DNA of 64,000 bases from Sphingobacteriaceae bacterium (lineage in GTDB: Bacteria > Bacteroidota > Bacteroidia > B-17B0 > Aurantibacillaceae): NCBI GenBank assembly GCA_016715905.1, contig JADJXI010000020.1, positions 124,001-188,000 on the forward strand, in the 5' to 3' direction. This document shows positions 62,002 to 64,000 of the stretch, in pieces. The notes under the pieces are model-generated. The model was not told where the DNA came from, did not search any database, and saw nothing but the letters and a program-made list of their open reading frames with translations. A program made the translations under genes and the position numbers. Each line of letters starts with the position of its first letter. Position 1 is the first letter of the stretch.

Positions 62002-63630
62002 TCAAAACTGTTTATTTAACTTTTCTAACTTTCTTTTATATTCACTTACCGATACCGACTCAAAGGTCAATCCTTCAAAAGGCTCTTTGCTAATAGATGT
62101 TTGGTGAATGGCCATCTTAAGCTGTCCGTTTTCTGTTTTTAAACCCACAATGGTAATTTTTTCATTGAGCGGCGCATTTCCAACAAATCCTCTTGGATCA
62201 CAGTTTACTATTGATTTTAATGAATCAAATACAATCAAAACACTTTCATTTTCCTTCACTTTTACATAATAATCCACTCTGTTAGGGGTTGAATTAAATT
62301 TATCACAGTTTATCCATCCTAATTTTGTGGTGTTTAGCAAAAAATAGTTCTTAGCGTTTTGTAAATTCTCCTCTTTACCTTCTGAAGTGGACAATTTTTC
62401 TTCATTTTCCAACCGTAATCTTTTTAAGTTTTTTTCATACTCCTCATTTATTAGAAAATTCCGCCTTTGTTTTATTTTATATTCATCTATAGTCACAACA
62501 TTATTTAAATATTTCTTTGCCTTCTCATAGTCTATAAGTTTTGCATTAGGGTTTAAGGTAACGGTGGTAGCTATCAAACTATCGGCATTACACTTACCCA
62601 TTTTTAATAATTTCTGGTAATAATCCTGATTAAGATGTGATTTGTAGTTTAGTTTCACCTCAACAGCTACATTCACTTTGAGGTTTTGACTGATGATGGG
62701 GTTATATATTTCATTAAATTTAATTGAATTTCTGGTATTAGGAGTTTTATAACATATCAGATTTCCGGAAGTATCAATATAAGCACTTACTTTTTTCGTT
62801 CGTATACTTGAACCGTACAACAATTCTCTGAGTGGTATTTTCATTTGAGCTTGCAGGTTTTCCTTTTTTGAACAGGTATTTAGTGGTTTTAACTTCGAAC
62901 CTTCATTCGTGAAAGGCAAGCCGGCATCTGGTAAAATAATACTTTGAGGAAAAAAACCTCCACCACTTCTCCATCGTTGTGCCCTTGCTAAAATACTAGA
63001 GCCTGGCACCCAATTTACAATGTTATTATCACGAACTCCATTAAATAACTGCATGCGATCCACTGAGGCGGTGGATGACTGTGGCATAGCAATAGCAATG
63101 TTTTTGCCGGGACTTAAAATGCAACTATCATTACTTAATTTATCGAGACCTTGAATAAGAATCATTCCACCGGTTTCCAGTAATTGATCGTAGCTTTTCG
63201 TACTTAATCCAGCCATTATCATGTCTGATATTTTATAAAATTCCTTTACCGAAATTTTAACCTGTCCTGTAATTGGCTTTAAAGTGGAACTATTTAAAAA
63301 TGCTTGAGCCGGAATGGCAAGTAGAGTACCCTCTTTACATTTAAGTATTGTATCTCTGTTTGTTTTTATAACAAAGTGAGAAGCCTTTTTGCGCGTGCGT
63401 TTTTTTAATTGTGCCAAACTATTCATCTTTTCTATCAACAGGTTGGGTGAAGTGACAGAATTAATGGATTTCTCATTTTTATTTCCCGTTATGACGGAAC
63501 TACACTCGTAAGTGCTAGAAGAATCCTGTGAAGAGAGTTTTGAATATTGTCCTTTTTCCGTTTCTTGGCAAGAAGATAGTGTTAAGGCAATAAAACCAAG
63601 GGCTGCCAATAATTTTTTTTTTACTTTCAT
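62002..63630 (-). CDS. Hypothetical lipoprotein
   Basis: The 542-residue protein has a lipoprotein signal (A-L-G-F-I-A-L-T-L-S-S-C, lipid-modified cysteine about residue 21). The mature part opens with a long serine-rich stretch, then T-R-D-T-I-L-K-C-K-E-G-T-L-L-A-I-P-A-Q-A-F and V-K-I-S-V-K-E-F-Y-K-I-S-D-M-I-M-A-G-L-S-T, resembling a carboxypeptidase-regulatory-like beta domain seen in other Bacteroidota surface lipoproteins. I cannot name a family. It sits just outside the integrated element. Confidence 0.75.
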   Translation of the reverse strand: MKVKKKLLAALGFIALTLSSCQETEKGQYSKLSSQDSSSTYECSSVITGNKNEKSINSVTSPNLLIEKMNSLAQLKKRTRKKASHFVIKTNRDTILKCKEGTLLAIPAQAFLNSSTLKPITGQVKISVKEFYKISDMIMAGLSTKSYDQLLETGGMILIQGLDKLSNDSCILSPGKNIAIAMPQSSTASVDRMQLFNGVRDNNIVNWVPGSSILARAQRWRSGGGFFPQSIILPDAGLPFTNEGSKLKPLNTCSKKENLQAQMKIPLRELLYGSSIRTKKVSAYIDTSGNLICYKTPNTRNSIKFNEIYNPIISQNLKVNVAVEVKLNYKSHLNQDYYQKLLKMGKCNADSLIATTVTLNPNAKLIDYEKAKKYLNNVVTIDEYKIKQRRNFLINEEYEKNLKRLRLENEEKLSTSEGKEENLQNAKNYFLLNTTKLGWINCDKFNSTPNRVDYYVKVKENESVLIVFDSLKSIVNCDPRGFVGNAPLNEKITIVGLKTENGQLKMAIHQTSISKEPFEGLTFESVSVSEYKRKLEKLNKQF

Positions 63631-63872
63631 ATTTTTATTTATTAAGTGATTTCAATTTTAAGCGATTAGCGAATTACTGTTTTTAAAAAACAATTACTCA
63701 CCTGTGTATAAAGTATAAGTAAACAGAAGGGAAAAGTTACATTACGTTTTTTTAAACAGAATAGTAAAACTTTGAAAAGCAGATTGGGCTCAAATATTTG
63801 TAATTATAACGCCTATTACAGTTAATAATTAATTTACCGAAGAATTAATAAATTTTTTTATTAAATTTCACT

Positions 63873-64000
63873 ATGAAATTAAAACAAATTATCTCTGTTT
63901 TCATTTTATTGGCATTTGCAAAAGTAATTCAGGGGCAAAGACCAAAAATTGATTCATTGCGGATTGCATTGAGCCAAGAAAAATCGGACACATCAAAAGT
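63873..64000 (+). CDS. Start of an exported protein (cut by window edge)
   Basis: An ATG at 63873 opens a frame to the window end with a signal peptide (M-K-L-K-Q-I-I-S-V-F-I-L-L-A-F-A-K-V-I-Q-G-Q) and then I-D-S-L-R-I-A-L-S-Q-E-K-S-D-T-S-K. That opening is common in TPR-containing sensor kinases and LuxR-type regulators of Bacteroidota, but only 42 residues are visible. Confidence 0.55.
   Translation, partial: MKLKQIISVFILLAFAKVIQGQRPKIDSLRIALSQEKSDTSK

Overview
This window is chromosomal DNA from a member of the Bacteroidota. The evidence is low-GC sequence, at least three proteins with Por/type IX secretion sorting tails, a gliding-motility-type C-terminal domain, promoters of the TTG-N19-TAnnTTTG class, weak ribosome binding sites, and the gene families present (RDD/SpoIIM/DUF4350/MoxR/DUF58 cluster, NhaD, PorSS adhesins). 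The genus cannot be fixed from the sequence alone. Several genes seem to use TTG starts.

Layout. 1-5855 (minus) is a six-gene membrane/MoxR operon (SpoIIM-like, two further membrane proteins, DUF4350-like, MoxR ATPase, DUF58 cut by the window edge) with a divergent RDD protein. 6692-10497 holds a secreted T9SS protein, a gamma carbonic anhydrase and a PAS-SpoIIE phosphatase with a structured leader. 10904-20448 is central carbon metabolism: sucA-sucB (2-oxoglutarate dehydrogenase E1/E2) divergent from a three-gene 2-oxoacid:ferredoxin oxidoreductase operon with a GltD-like flavo-iron-sulfur subunit. 20462-23030 is an arsenic-type operon (ArsR, DUF6428, ArsC-like phosphatase, aquaporin, cysteine-rich membrane protein) with a clear palindromic operator, followed by NhaD. 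24571-37290 is a formate region: NAD-linked formate dehydrogenase (two subunits), FdhD and formate-tetrahydrofolate ligase. It is interrupted by a T9SS surface-protein pair, one with a phage-tail-type S74 chaperone domain.

37487-57000 is a mixed stretch with a ferredoxin, methylmalonyl-CoA epimerase, J-domain protein, aldehyde dehydrogenase, a degenerate CDP-alcohol phosphatidyltransferase-like protein, an SF1 helicase, a fatty-acid hydroxylase family protein, a giant gliding-type adhesin, PheS, a MORN-VWA protein, a CAP protein, two DsbD-type proteins and a GT2 fused to a remnant sugar-transferase. A tRNA-Arg(TCT) lies at 57061-57134.

The most distinctive accessory feature is a compact integrated element of about 4.6 kb (57118-61757). 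It sits in the 3' end of tRNA-Arg between 18-bp direct repeats and carries an HTH/excisionase-like gene, three small proteins of unknown role, a candidate phage/plasmid-type replication initiator and a tyrosine integrase. It brings its own terminator for the tRNA, and the apparent native tRNA terminator is left on the far side. A second theme is a family of short stem-loop repeats (23-27 bp) and a larger modular repeat present at two intergenic sites; one stem-loop copy lies in frame inside the linker of sucB. The window ends with a lipoprotein and the start of another secreted protein.
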